Source of the DNA: Streptomyces malaysiensis subsp. samsunensis
Lineage (GTDB): Bacteria > Actinomycetota > Actinomycetes > Streptomycetales > Streptomycetaceae
Reading direction: 5' to 3'
DNA: 64,000 nucleotides
NCBI RefSeq assembly: GCF_024519315.1
Contig: NZ_JANIIC010000048.1
Span: forward strand, 1 to 64,000
Position 1 is the first letter of the stretch; each line of letters starts with the position of its first letter. A program made the translations under genes and the position numbers. Positions 40,501 to 48,984 of the stretch are shown in pieces. Below the pieces are notes generated by a model that searched no databases, was not told where the DNA came from, and saw only the letters and a program-made list of their open reading frames with translations.

Positions 40501-41003
40501 CCGCACAGCACAACGTCGTGGTCCTGGAAGGCTTCCTCGACGAGGAGACCTTGCCCGGCCCACGCGATGACACCGCCCGCTTCCGTATCCATCTGGCGGC
40601 GGACGAGGACCGCGTCGACGAAGCCGTGCTGCCCTGCGTCGTGGCCAATCCGGCCCTGGCCGCCGCCGTCCTGAACGAACGCAAACGGGGAGACCTGCTC
40701 CGCGTCGCCGGCCACCTCCGGCTCCCCCAAACACCGGCCGGCGCCATGTGGCTGGAGGTCCACGCGATCGACGTCCTCCACCCCACGCTCCTCCCCGACC
40801 CCGACCCCGACGACGAGGAGAGCACACCATTCATCGAGCGCTACGCCTCCTACGTGGTCATCTACGACCCGGACGGACTCACCCACGTGTGGCACGAGAC
40901 CGGCGACCAGATCGGCTCGACCGACGACCCGTCGGAGATCAGCGACCTGATCCACGCATACGAACAGCGCACCGCCTCCGGCGACACGGGAGGCACCACG
41001 TGA
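40497..41003 (+). CDS. OB-fold-like protein, 168 aa
   Basis: Starts inside the GGDEF stop (ATGA). VVVLEGFLDEETLPGP, ARFRIHLAADEDRVDEAVLP and GDLLRVAGHLRLPQTP have the five-strand pattern of small OB-fold single-strand DNA-binding or primosomal proteins, but the aromatic DNA-stacking residues are not obvious. A C-terminal extension (YASYVVIYDPDGLTHVWHE) is extra. A related protein is at 41149. Assignment rests on pattern only. Confidence 0.5.
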   Translation: MTAQHNVVVLEGFLDEETLPGPRDDTARFRIHLAADEDRVDEAVLPCVVANPALAAAVLNERKRGDLLRVAGHLRLPQTPAGAMWLEVHAIDVLHPTLLPDPDPDDEESTPFIERYASYVVIYDPDGLTHVWHETGDQIGSTDDPSEISDLIHAYEQRTASGDTGGTT

Positions 41004-41152
41004 TCGACATCGCGTACGCCTGCGCTCTCTACCCGCTCGCCGCCTACCAACTCACCGCTGCTGCGCTGCGCGCAGCCCTCACCTCGGCGGCCAGCGACCA
41101 GCGAGACCCCACCCGCGAACGGTTCCGCCAGGAGAAGGAGGACCCCCGATGA
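41000..41152 (+). CDS. Small membrane protein, 50 aa
   Basis: GTG 41000 overlaps the previous stop, and its own stop overlaps ATG 41149 of the next gene. A hydrophobic start (AYACALYPLAAYQLTAAALR) is followed by a charged tail. Tight coupling on both sides supports it. Confidence 0.6.
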   Translation: MIDIAYACALYPLAAYQLTAAALRAALTSAASDQRDPTRERFRQEKEDPR

Positions 41153-41538
41153 ACACTCCTGCGCTGACCCTCAGCGGCGCGCTCGCCGAACCAGCCGTCC
41201 TCGACGGCGACGAGGCCCGCTTCCGCCTGCTGCTCGCACCCGAGGGCGACGGCCACGAGCTCACCCCGCAGGAACACGACGTCCGCGAAGCCGTCCTTCC
41301 CTGCTACCTGGCCGATCCCGTCGGCGCACCGGAACTTGCCGCGCTGCCGCCCGGAGCCTCGCTCAAGGTCACCGGCTACCTCGCTCTGCCCGAGCAGCCG
41401 ACCACTCCCCTGCGCCTGGTCGTGCTCACGGTCCAGCCCGAGGACCCGGAACACGAGGCATTCGCTGCCCCATCGCCCCCTCCCTCGCAGTGCCCGGCAC
41501 TGCGCCTCGTCTACACCAGCGGGCCGACCGAGCCCTGA
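41149..41538 (+). CDS. OB-fold-like protein, 129 aa, paralogue of the 40497 product
   Basis: ALTLSGALAEPAVLDGDEAR, REAVLPCYLADPVG and GASLKVTGYLALPEQPT align with the 40497 protein (LEGFLDEETL, DEAVLPCVVANP, GDLLRVAGHLRLP). Starts inside the stop of the 50-aa gene. The pair brackets a small membrane protein in one coupled operon with GGDEF. DNA binding is possible, not shown. Confidence 0.5.
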   Translation: MNTPALTLSGALAEPAVLDGDEARFRLLLAPEGDGHELTPQEHDVREAVLPCYLADPVGAPELAALPPGASLKVTGYLALPEQPTTPLRLVVLTVQPEDPEHEAFAAPSPPPSQCPALRLVYTSGPTEP

Positions 41539-41608
41539 ACCACCGCACCCCGCGGGCAGGTCCACCGCGGCCTGCCCCTCTGTACCCCCTGCACCGAAGG
41601 ACTCTCCG

Positions 41609-41965
41609 ATGGCGATACCCGCCACCCCCACCAGCCCGCCGGCCGTCACCACCGCCGAGGCCCTCGCCCTCGACCTCATGGCCGACGGCTTCTCCGCCGA
41701 CGACATCAGGCTGCGCACCGAGATCGCCCCCGACGACCTCTACCGCCTCGCAGCCCTGCACAACGTGCCCTCCCCGCACGGCACCATCGAGGGATTCGGC
41801 TGCCACCGAGCACGCCGCGAACAGCCCAGCGAGAAGTGCGCGCCCCTGGAAGCCCGCTGCGAGGCCCAATTCCGAGCCAGGCAGCGCATCGCTGATGCCG
41901 AGCGCACCCTCGGCCGGCAACACCGCACCCGCCGCGGCCGCCGCAACACTCTCGCCCGCGCGTAA
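41609..41965 (+). CDS. Hypothetical protein, 118 aa
   Basis: ATG 41609 with GAAGGA upstream. LALDLMADGFSADDIRLRTE looks like a helix-turn-helix of the resolvase/sigma type, followed by LYRLAALHNVPSPHG, a cysteine pair (GCHRARR ... EKCAPLEARC) and a basic tail. Proteins with this opening recur on Streptomyces accessory elements. DNA binding is inferred. Confidence 0.6.
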   Translation: MAIPATPTSPPAVTTAEALALDLMADGFSADDIRLRTEIAPDDLYRLAALHNVPSPHGTIEGFGCHRARREQPSEKCAPLEARCEAQFRARQRIADAERTLGRQHRTRRGRRNTLARA

Positions 41966-42122
41966 CTCCCGTCCGGCCCGGGGCGGCCGTCGACCTCCGA
42001 GCCCGGCCGCCCCGGCTGCCCCGTCACCGTCCTGTCGGCAGACCACCGGGACACCAGGACCGACCAGCCCGCCGCGGGCCCGCCCCTTCGGGCCGGCCGT
42101 CGACCCTTTCGCAAGGAGCCCA

Positions 42123-42641
42123 ATGCCCATCCCCCAGACCGTGGTCCCCGAGCCCGCACGGGACCAGACCGCCAGCCGCCAACCGCACGCCGCCCAATCC
42201 GGCCAGCCCACCGCCGTCCGCGCACTGACCATCCAGCCACCCTGGTCCGACCTGATCGCCTTCGAGAACGAGGCGATCGCGAAACGAATCGAGAACCGCA
42301 GCTGGACCAGGACCTGGCGCGGAACCCTGCTCATCCACGGCGGCCTCACCCTCGACCAGATGGCGCTCGCACTGCCTGCCGTACGAGCCGCGCTGCCTGA
42401 CGACTACCAGCCGGTTCAGGGATTCGTCGTCGCGATCGCCGACCTCACCGGCATCCACCCCGACGACGGCGAATGCACCCCCTGGTCGGAGCGAGGATGC
42501 TTCCACTGGGAGCTCACCAGCGTGCAGCGCATCCAGCCGGTCAAGGCCCGCGGGATGCAGGGCCTGTGGACCCCCAAGCAGCCCCTGCTCGACCAGATCG
42601 TCACCGCCAACCCGGCCTTCGCCATGCGACTCGCCGCATAG
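42123..42641 (+). CDS. ASCH-domain protein, 172 aa
   Basis: After a Pro/Ala/Gln-rich leader, ALTIQPPWSDLIAFENEA, KRIENRSWTRTWRGTLLIHG and VQGFVVAIADLTGIHPDDGE match the ASCH fold, a beta-barrel related to PUA domains that binds RNA or modified nucleotides. WTPKQPLLDQI ends it. ATG 42123 has AAGGAG four bases upstream. The nucleic-acid target is unknown. It is followed by 280 bp containing only palindrome site 3. Confidence 0.8.
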   Translation: MPIPQTVVPEPARDQTASRQPHAAQSGQPTAVRALTIQPPWSDLIAFENEAIAKRIENRSWTRTWRGTLLIHGGLTLDQMALALPAVRAALPDDYQPVQGFVVAIADLTGIHPDDGECTPWSERGCFHWELTSVQRIQPVKARGMQGLWTPKQPLLDQIVTANPAFAMRLAA

Positions 42642-42864
42642 CCCCCGTCACACACCACACCCACCAAGACCAGAACGCCGGGGACCAACTCCCTGCCCCT
42701 CCCGACCTCGCCGCCGCCGTCAGCCCCACCAAGCCCGCCCTCCTCCGCGGCCACGACGCGGACGACCAGGCGCTGCGCTACCTCCTGATGCCAGTCCGCC
42801 TCAGCGGCTGAACCCCAGCCAGGCCCGGGTCTCGCGCTCGCCACCTCGACCGGCGCGAGGCCGG

Positions 42865-42885
42865 GGTCTTTACGCCGTAAAGACC
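42865..42885. promoter_or_regulatory. TTTACGSCGTAAA palindrome, site 3
   Basis: GGTCTTTACG-C-CGTAAAGACC, a perfect palindrome with 10-bp arms, 38 bp before the DUF4326 gene. Confidence 0.85.
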
Positions 42886-42922
42886 CACAGCCCGCCCTCC
42901 AGACCGAGCCCGAACCAGGAGC

Positions 42923-43360
42923 ATGAGACGCCTGGCCCACCTCCACCAACAGCCCCCGAGCCCTGCTCGTATCCGGCGCACGCGAACCAAGAACTGGCGC
43001 GCCGGAAGCGCACGGTGCGTCGACCGCAGCAGCCGCTACGGCAACCCGTGGCGCATCATCGACGACGTCGTCGTCCTCGCTCCGGACGGCACAACCCAGC
43101 CCCTGGCCTCACCTGGAGAGGCCCGCAAGGAAGCCAGCAGCCGCTACCAGGCCTGGCTCCACGGCGAAGGACCCGACACCTACCGCGTCGGCAAGAGGAC
43201 CTTCGACCGGCGCCGTGTCCACACCGACCTCAAACACCTCGAAGGCCGTGACCTGGCCTGCACCTGCCCGCTGCCCAGTGACGGCGAAGACGACCACTGC
43301 CACGCAACTGTGCTCCTGAAGCTGGCCAACCACCCCGAGAGGACCAGGACGTGCACGTGA
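42923..43360 (+). CDS. DUF4326 protein, 145 aa
   Basis: RIRRTRTKNWRAGSARCVDR, RYGNPWRI, ASSRYQAWLHGEG and LEGRDLACTCPLPSDGEDDH then CHATVLLKLA are the conserved blocks of DUF4326, found in phages and plasmids and of unknown activity. The CTCPL ... HCHA segment could be a metal site. It overlaps the next, frameshifted gene by 10 bp. Confidence 0.85.
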   Translation: MRRLAHLHQQPPSPARIRRTRTKNWRAGSARCVDRSSRYGNPWRIIDDVVVLAPDGTTQPLASPGEARKEASSRYQAWLHGEGPDTYRVGKRTFDRRRVHTDLKHLEGRDLACTCPLPSDGEDDHCHATVLLKLANHPERTRTCT

Positions 43361-43978
43361 CCGGCTCTGTACAGGCTCCGTCGCCGCGCGGCTACCGCAC
43401 CGCCACCCTGCACCTGACGGTCGAGGCCGCCGAACACGCACGCCGCCAGGAAGCTGGCCTCGGGTACATACGCGACTCGCACTGTGCCCTGCTGGACACC
43501 CTGATGGCCCTCCCACCAGGCCCTCCCGGTCCAGCACGAGGACCTGACCGCACGGCAGCAGGCCGACATACGACGTGCACCGGCCGGGATCCTGGACCTG
43601 ACCCTCGGCGTCGTCACCCGGCACGCCGTACGTCCGTGCCGCGTCGACCTCGCCACAATCCACGCCACCTGCACCCGCGACAGCATCGGGCGAGCAAGCT
43701 CCTACGCGCCGTTCTGCACCCGCGACGTCGTCACCCCCACACCGCCCCGCCGCAACTTCCTGCTGTCCGAGGCGAACTACTGGGGAATCGGCGTCTTCCT
43801 CGACCACGGGAACGGTGAGCTCGAGACACTCGTCGAGCCCGAGCTGTGGCGACCGAAGCGGCACACACCCGCCGCCTGGCGCTTCGCGGAGGCCGCGTAC
43901 GCCTCCTACCTCTCGCACACCCCAAGCCCCCAGACGACCAAGGCCCTCAACCACGCAGGAGAACAGACCCGTGGGTGA
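43351..43978 (+). pseudogene. Hypothetical gene broken by a frameshift
   Basis: From GTG 43351 the frame reads RTATLHLTVEAAEHARRQEA up to CALLDTLMAL near 43510, then becomes Pro/Arg-rich. One frame over, coherent protein resumes (VQHEDLTARQQADIRRAPAG, FCTRDVVTPTPPRRNFLLSE, YWGIGVFLDHGNG) to TGA 43978. The break sits in CTCCCACCAG near 43510-43520 and would be repaired by removing one C. Joined length is about 208 residues; family not recognised. It overlaps the DUF5131 gene by 8 bp. Confidence 0.6.
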
Positions 43979-44860
43979 CCACACCGGCATCGAATGGACG
44001 GACTGCACCTTCAACCCCTGGTGGGGATGCTCGCGGGTCTCGCCCGGGTGCAAGAACACTGCTACGCGGACCAATTCGCCCGCCGCTGGGGCCTCGACCT
44101 CTTCCACCGCGGCGGCGAGCGCCGGATGCTGTCCGACCAGTACTGGCGCAAGCCCCTCGCCTGGAACCGCCAGGCGGAGGAAACCGGCGTGCCCCTCCGC
44201 GTCTTCACGGCCTCCATGGCCGACGTCTTCGAGGCCCACCTCCAGGTCGCCGAACCCCGCGAACGGCTCTGGAAGCTCATCGAGCAGACCCCCTGGCTCC
44301 GGTGGCAACTGCTGACCAAGCGGCCGGAGAACATCGCCACCATGGCCCCGTGGGGCGACGCCTGGCCGGACCACGTGTGGATCGGCACCAGCGTCGAAGA
44401 CCAGCGCTACGCCGAAGAGCGCATCCCCCTCCTCCTGAAGGTCAATGCCCGTGTCCGGTTCCTCTCGTGTGAACCGCTCGTGCAGCAGATCGATCTGGAG
44501 CCGTACCTGGCTGACGTCACCACCGGCGCGGGCATCAACTGGGTCATCGCCGGTGGTGAATCCGGTGCCAAGGCCCGCCCGATGAACCCGGCGTGGGCCC
44601 GCAATCTCCGGGATCAGTGCGACGCAGTGGGCACGCCCTATTTCTTCAAGCAATGGGGCGAGTGGGCGCCGTCCGGCCGCATCGCTATCGGCGGGAACCA
44701 GCGTGGCCACGCCCTGGTGGGCGACCCGGTCGACGGACTGGGGCATCGGGTCGAGATGGTCCGCCTCGGCAAGAAGAAGGCCGGGCGCCTCCTGGACGGC
44801 CAACTGCACGACGCCGTGCCGCCTCTCAGCACTGCCCGGGCAACAGCTTCCGAAGCCTGA
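43971..44860 (+). pseudogene. DUF5131 gene with a two-base frameshift
   Basis: GTG 43971 opens GDHTGIEWTDCTFNPWWGCS and VSPGCKN, the family start with its C-x6-C-x2-C motif. After AAGAAC an extra AC (about 44056-44061) breaks the frame, splitting CKN from CYADQFARRWG. The rest is intact in the new frame (PLRVFTASMADVFEAHL, LLTKRPENIATM, GGESGAKARPMNP, FFKQWGEW). An internal start at 43994 would give a protein lacking the cysteine motif. Family chemistry is unknown, though the motif recalls radical-SAM cysteines. Paralogue at 30314. Confidence 0.8.
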
Positions 44861-44868
44861 CTCACCCT

Positions 44869-44897
44869 CGGCGGTCTTTACGCCGTAAAGACCGCCG
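44869..44897. promoter_or_regulatory. TTTACGSCGTAAA palindrome, site 4
   Basis: The longest copy: CGGCGGTCTTTACG-C-CGTAAAGACCGCCG, with 14-bp perfect arms, between the DUF5131 gene and the IS481 remnant. It could also terminate transcription. Confidence 0.85.
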
Positions 44898-44905
44898 GCC
44901 TCTGC

Positions 44906-45858
44906 CTAGTTGTACTGACCCGCGAGGTTGGGGACGCGACTGGCGGGTGACTGGCCCTTGAGTGCGGTGTGTCCGCGGTGGTGGTTGTAGGTGTGCAGCC
45001 AGAGAGGGTAGGCATCGCGTCGTTCGGCTTCGGACCGGTAGGACTTGGCGTAGGCCCATTCGTCGAGGAGGGTGAGGTTGAACCGTTCAACCTTGCCGTT
45101 GGTCTGGGGGCGGTAGGGGCGGGTCCGCTTGTGTGAAATCCCTTGTTCGGCAAGCGAGTTGCGCCAGAGGTGGGACCTGTAGCAGGAGCCATTGTCGGTC
45201 AGGACCCGGCGGATGGTGATTCCGGCATTGGCGAAGAAGGTGTGGGCCCGCTGCCAGAATCCGACGGCGGTTTCCTTCTTCTCGTCGACCAGGATCTCGC
45301 TGTAGACGAGCCGGGAGTGGTCGTCGATGGCGTTGTGCAGGAAGCTCATGCCCGCCTTCGCGCTGTTCTTGCGGCCCGCCTGCCGGCCGAGGACCTTGTG
45401 GCCGCCGCCGTCGGGGATGTTGCCGAGCTTCTTGATGTCGACGTGCACGAGGTCGCCCGGGGCCGCGTGTTCGTAGCGGCGGATCACCCGGCCGGTGGCC
45501 CGGTCCAGGTGGGCCAGGCGGGCGAGACCGTAGCGCGTCAGGACGCGGTGGACGGTGGCCGGGTTCAGTCCGAGAAGGTAGGCAATGCGGGCAGGCCCCC
45601 AGCGGCGCAGGATGCGGACCTTGATGATCCGGCGCTCGGTGCGGGTGGGGTCCGGCGTGGGCTGCGGTGAGGCCGTGAGGAGCGGTCGGCCATACCGGCC
45701 TCGCCGAGCTCGCGGTAGCGGGTGGCCCACCGCTGGGCCGTGGTGGGCGAGACCTGGAAGCGTTCGGCGGCCCGCCGCAGCGGCCACCGGTCCTCGACGA
45801 CACAGCGGGCCAGACGCAGACGGCCGGTCTCGGTCAGGGGTGCGTTGCGGTGGACCAT
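44906..45858 (-). pseudogene. IS481-family transposase, frameshifted
   Basis: DDE transposase of about 318 codons. ATG 45858 opens MVHRNAPLTETGRLRLARCV with an N-terminal helix-turn-helix (LRRAAERFQVSPTTAQRWAT). After HRSPRRTP the frame breaks near 45645-45655; restoring one C would give RTPTRTERRIIKVR. The catalytic core follows: VHVDIKKLGNIPDGGGH (first D), RVLTDNGSCYRSH (second D), PQTNGKVERFNLTLL (E). The frameshift makes it probably inactive. I could not fix the terminal inverted repeats. It lies between the decayed DUF5131 gene and the oxidoreductase module. Confidence 0.85.
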
Positions 45859-45889
45859 GCGAGGACTTTCTGGCTCTGAAAATGACGAT

Positions 45890-45925
45890 GGCCGGGTGCA
45901 CGGGTGATGTCCCGTGCACCCGGCC
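45890..45925. terminator. Perfect hairpin next to the IS481 start
   Basis: A 15-bp perfect stem (GGCCGGGTGCACGGG, 45890-45904, with 45911-45925) and a 6-nt loop, just upstream of the transposase start. The gap 45926-46108 holds nothing I can name. Confidence 0.75.
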
Positions 45926-46108
45926 GTGGTGCTGGCTGTGTAAGCGGCCGGCGGTGAGCTCCGGATTGCCGGTGGCGTGGCTCGTTTCGCCCCGGCGTCA
46001 GCGGTCACGACGGCGTTCGCGCCCACGTCCAGCTCTGGCGTCGTGGTTGCGGGTGACGGCACGTGCGTGGGCGCGCGGCGCACGCCCGAGTCGGATCGCT
46101 GCGTCGGG

Positions 46109-46750
46109 TCACACGATCCGAGGGGCCTCGGCCAGACGAGCCCGCAGGTCAGCCGTGCCCACTGCGGCGAGGAAGGCGGGACGGCCGAACTCGGCACGCC
46201 AGCTCTCCGAGAGCGGGCCGAGATTCACGGTGTCGAAGCCGAACCGATCGTAGAGTTCCGTGACGAACGCTGCGGCCTTGGGGAAGTCGCTGGCGGTCGT
46301 GAGTGCTCGCCGTCCGGGGGTGCCGCTGGGGCGGCCGTCGGTGGTGATGTCGGCCGCGGCGATGTGGTTGAAGCCCTTGGCGACTTCGGCGCCTTCGAGG
46401 TGCTGCTGCACCAGCCCGGAGGTGGTCGTCTCGCCCGTGTCCAGTGCGGGGATGTGGCCGTCGCGGGGCGGATAGTAGTTGATGGCGTCGATGACGATTT
46501 TGCCTCGGAGAGGTGCGACGGGCAGGTCTCGGTAGGCCGCCATGGGGATACCGGCCATGACGACGTCGGCGTCCTGCGCGGTCTGGATGACCGTTGCTGC
46601 GCGTGCCGTGGGCCCCAGCTCGGCAATCAGGTCCGCCAGGGTCTCGGGCCCGCGCGCGTTGCTGAGGATGACGTCGTAGCCGAGCGTCACGGCCTTGCGG
46701 GCGACCTGGCCAGCGACACTGCCCGCGCCGATGAAGCCGAGCGTCGTCAC
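46109..46750 (-). CDS. F420-dependent NADP oxidoreductase-like protein, 213 aa
   Basis: Rossmann protein opening TTLGFIGAGSVAGQVARKAV, the dinucleotide-binding GxGxxG motif of the NADP oxidoreductase (coenzyme F420-dependent) family. VVMAGIPMAAYRDLPVAPLR, VIDAINYYPPRDGHIP and the GFDTVNLGPL end are typical of short members now often called NADPH-dependent F420 reductase-like. Cofactor not provable here. GTG 46750 lies in the stop of the upstream oxidoreductase (GTGA), so the two are coupled. Confidence 0.75.
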   Translation of the reverse strand: MTTLGFIGAGSVAGQVARKAVTLGYDVILSNARGPETLADLIAELGPTARAATVIQTAQDADVVMAGIPMAAYRDLPVAPLRGKIVIDAINYYPPRDGHIPALDTGETTTSGLVQQHLEGAEVAKGFNHIAAADITTDGRPSGTPGRRALTTASDFPKAAAFVTELYDRFGFDTVNLGPLSESWRAEFGRPAFLAAVGTADLRARLAEAPRIV

Positions 46751-47724
46751 GACCGGCTCTCGGTCTTCTCGCTCTGCGGGTGGACGGTGAGCACCAGTTT
46801 GCCGGTGGCGCCGCCCGCCTCAGCCAGCGCGTGGGCCTTGGCGGCCTCGGTGAGCGGGAAGGTGGCGGCGACGTGCGGGCGAAGCCGCCCGGCCTCGGCG
46901 AGAGCGGCGAGGCCGGTCATGCCGGAGTGGTCGTGCTCTACGACCAGGTTCTTTGCCCGCACTCCCAACTCGGAGGCGCGCGCGGTCACTTCGTCGAACT
47001 CGACGGGCAGACTGGAGACCAGGATGCCGCCGGGCCTGAGGGTGTCCAGGGCGCGCAGCCGGTCCGTGCCGCCGACCACGTCCAGGACCACGTCGATGTC
47101 GTGGGCCTCCTTGACGACGTCGGCGGTGCGGTAGTCGATGACCTCGTCCGCACCCAGGCCGCGCACGAGATCGCACTTGTCACCGGACGCCGTGCCGATC
47201 ACGTACGCGCCGCGCGCCTTGGCGACCTGCACCGCGATGTGCCCGATACCGCCGGCCGCACCGAGGACCAGCACCCGCTGCCCCGGCCGCAGATCGGCGG
47301 TGTCCACCAGCGCCTGCCAGGCGACCAGGCCCGCCATCGGCAGCGCGGCGGCCTCTACGTGGCTCAGCTCCGCGGGCTTGGGCGCGAAGGCGCGGACCGG
47401 CCCGGTGACGTACTCGGCGTAGGCGCCGGCGCCATCCGGGTAGGGCAGCATGCCGAACACCTCGTCGCCCACCTCGAAGAGCGAGACGCCCAGGCCGACC
47501 GCCTCGACGACGCCGGACACGTCCCAGCCCAGGGTGAAGGGCGGCTCGCCCAGGAACAGGCCGAGCCTGCGGTGCTGGCCGTCGGTGGGGTTGATTCCGG
47601 CGGCGTGGACGGCGACCAGGACCTGTCCGACGCCGGGCTCCGGGCGCTCGCGCTCGACCGAGTGGAGCACAACCGGGTCTCCGAGGATGTCCTGACTGAT
47701 GGCCTGCATGGTGTGCGTGTTCAT
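46747..47724 (-). CDS. NADP-dependent zinc-less alcohol dehydrogenase / quinone oxidoreductase-like
   Basis: 325 residues. HAAGINPTDGQHR and FTLGWDVSGVVEAVG are the catalytic-domain blocks of the MDR superfamily without zinc ligands. LVLGAAGGIGHIAVQVAKAR is the NADP-binding turn and DVVLDVVGGTDRLRAL follows. These enzymes reduce quinones or activated C=C bonds with NADPH. ATG 47724 is chosen over earlier in-frame codons because these would run across the divergent promoter and into the regulator gene. Probably controlled by the divergent GlxA-type regulator. Confidence 0.85.
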   Translation of the reverse strand: MNTHTMQAISQDILGDPVVLHSVERERPEPGVGQVLVAVHAAGINPTDGQHRRLGLFLGEPPFTLGWDVSGVVEAVGLGVSLFEVGDEVFGMLPYPDGAGAYAEYVTGPVRAFAPKPAELSHVEAAALPMAGLVAWQALVDTADLRPGQRVLVLGAAGGIGHIAVQVAKARGAYVIGTASGDKCDLVRGLGADEVIDYRTADVVKEAHDIDVVLDVVGGTDRLRALDTLRPGGILVSSLPVEFDEVTARASELGVRAKNLVVEHDHSGMTGLAALAEAGRLRPHVAATFPLTEAAKAHALAEAGGATGKLVLTVHPQSEKTESRS

Positions 47725-47794
47725 GTCTCCAGGCTGCGGCAGCGGCCCTGACCTCGCCAATGGCAAGATGGTCATAAACCCATAGAATCGTGCC
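47725..47794. promoter_or_regulatory. Divergent promoter between oxidoreductase and regulator
   Basis: 70 bp with a GCCA-A-TGGC palindrome (about 47756-47765) and an AT-rich stretch (GGTCATAAACCCATAGAAT), suited to AraC-type binding and divergent transcription. Confidence 0.5.
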
Positions 47795-48823
47795 ATGGCC
47801 ACGCCCACACCCCTCACCACCCCCAGCACGCCGCCGCACCGGGTCGTCGTCCTCGCGCTCGACGGCGTGTACCTCTTCGACCTGGGCATCCCCGAACGGG
47901 TCTTCGGCGGTGTCCACTACGCCGGGGTTCTGGGGGCGTACGAGGTGGTCAGCTGCGCCGCGACCGGGGACCGCACAGTCACCACCAGCACCGGTCTCAC
48001 CCTCACCCTCGACCACGGACCCGAGGCACTGGAGAGCGCCGACACCGTCATCCTCCCGCCCTACGACCTGAGCCGCTTCACGGCCGACCTGCCCGAGCCG
48101 GTCCGCTCGGCGCTCGCCCACATCCGCCCCGACGCCCGCATCGTCTCCCTGTGCACCGGCGCGTTCACCCTGGCCGCCGCCGGGCTGCTCGACGGGCGGC
48201 CCGCGACCACGCACTGGGCGCTCGCGGACGAGTTCCGCCGACTGTTCCCCCAGGTGGCATTGGACCCCGCCGTGCTGTTCGTCGACGACGGCGACGTACT
48301 CACCTCGGCCGGCGTCGCCTCCGGAGTCGACGTATGCCTGCACCTGGTGCGCCGCGACCACGGCAGCGCCGTCGCCAACCAGGTCGCCCGGCAGTGCGTG
48401 GTACCGCCCTGGCGGGAGGGCGGCCAGGCCCAGTTCATCATCCAGCCCATGCCCAAGGAGAGGAACGAGGGCACCGGCGCCACCCGCGCCTGGGCTCTGG
48501 AACGCCTTGACCGGTCGCTCGCTCTGCGGGAACTCGCCGCGCACGCCCGGATGAGCCCCCGGACCTTCTCCCGCCGCTTCCAGGAAGAGACAGGCACCAG
48601 CCCCGGCCGCTGGCTGACCCAGCAGCGGCTGAACCAGGCCCGTCATCTCCTGGAGACCACCGACCTCACGGTCGACCGGATCGCCGCGGAGGTCGGCTTC
48701 GCCACAGCGAACTCATTGCGGCAGCACCTGCACACAGCCATCGGAGTCACACCGCAGGCGTACCGCACCACGTTCCGTGGCCGCAGCGAGAAGCCTGGCG
48801 AGGAGCGAGCACCTCGCCAGTGA
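47795..48823 (+). CDS. GlxA-family transcriptional regulator (DJ-1/PfpI + AraC HTH)
   Basis: 342 residues. The N-terminal 190 form a DJ-1/PfpI-like sensor (VVVLALDGVYLFDLGIPERV; ARIVSLCTGAFTLAAAGLLD with the nucleophile-elbow Cys). The C-terminal 100 carry two AraC helix-turn-helices (RELAAHARMSPRTFSRRFQE; IAAEVGFATANSLRQHLHT). Such regulators usually activate a divergent or adjacent operon, here probably the oxidoreductase pair. Start ATG 47795 has no strong ribosome site, as in leaderless genes. Confidence 0.9.
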   Translation: MATPTPLTTPSTPPHRVVVLALDGVYLFDLGIPERVFGGVHYAGVLGAYEVVSCAATGDRTVTTSTGLTLTLDHGPEALESADTVILPPYDLSRFTADLPEPVRSALAHIRPDARIVSLCTGAFTLAAAGLLDGRPATTHWALADEFRRLFPQVALDPAVLFVDDGDVLTSAGVASGVDVCLHLVRRDHGSAVANQVARQCVVPPWREGGQAQFIIQPMPKERNEGTGATRAWALERLDRSLALRELAAHARMSPRTFSRRFQEETGTSPGRWLTQQRLNQARHLLETTDLTVDRIAAEVGFATANSLRQHLHTAIGVTPQAYRTTFRGRSEKPGEERAPRQ

Positions 48824-48984
48824 GCGACGGGATCGGCGCACGCTCCTGGCGGGCGATATCGCCAGCAGTCAGTCCCACGCGTACGGATCGCGCCCTGTCA
48901 CCAACCTCTGTGGGTAGAACACCTAGTCCGCATGGCGCCGCCTGCGGAGGACACCGCTGATACCCACTGCCGGAGATCTGCCAG

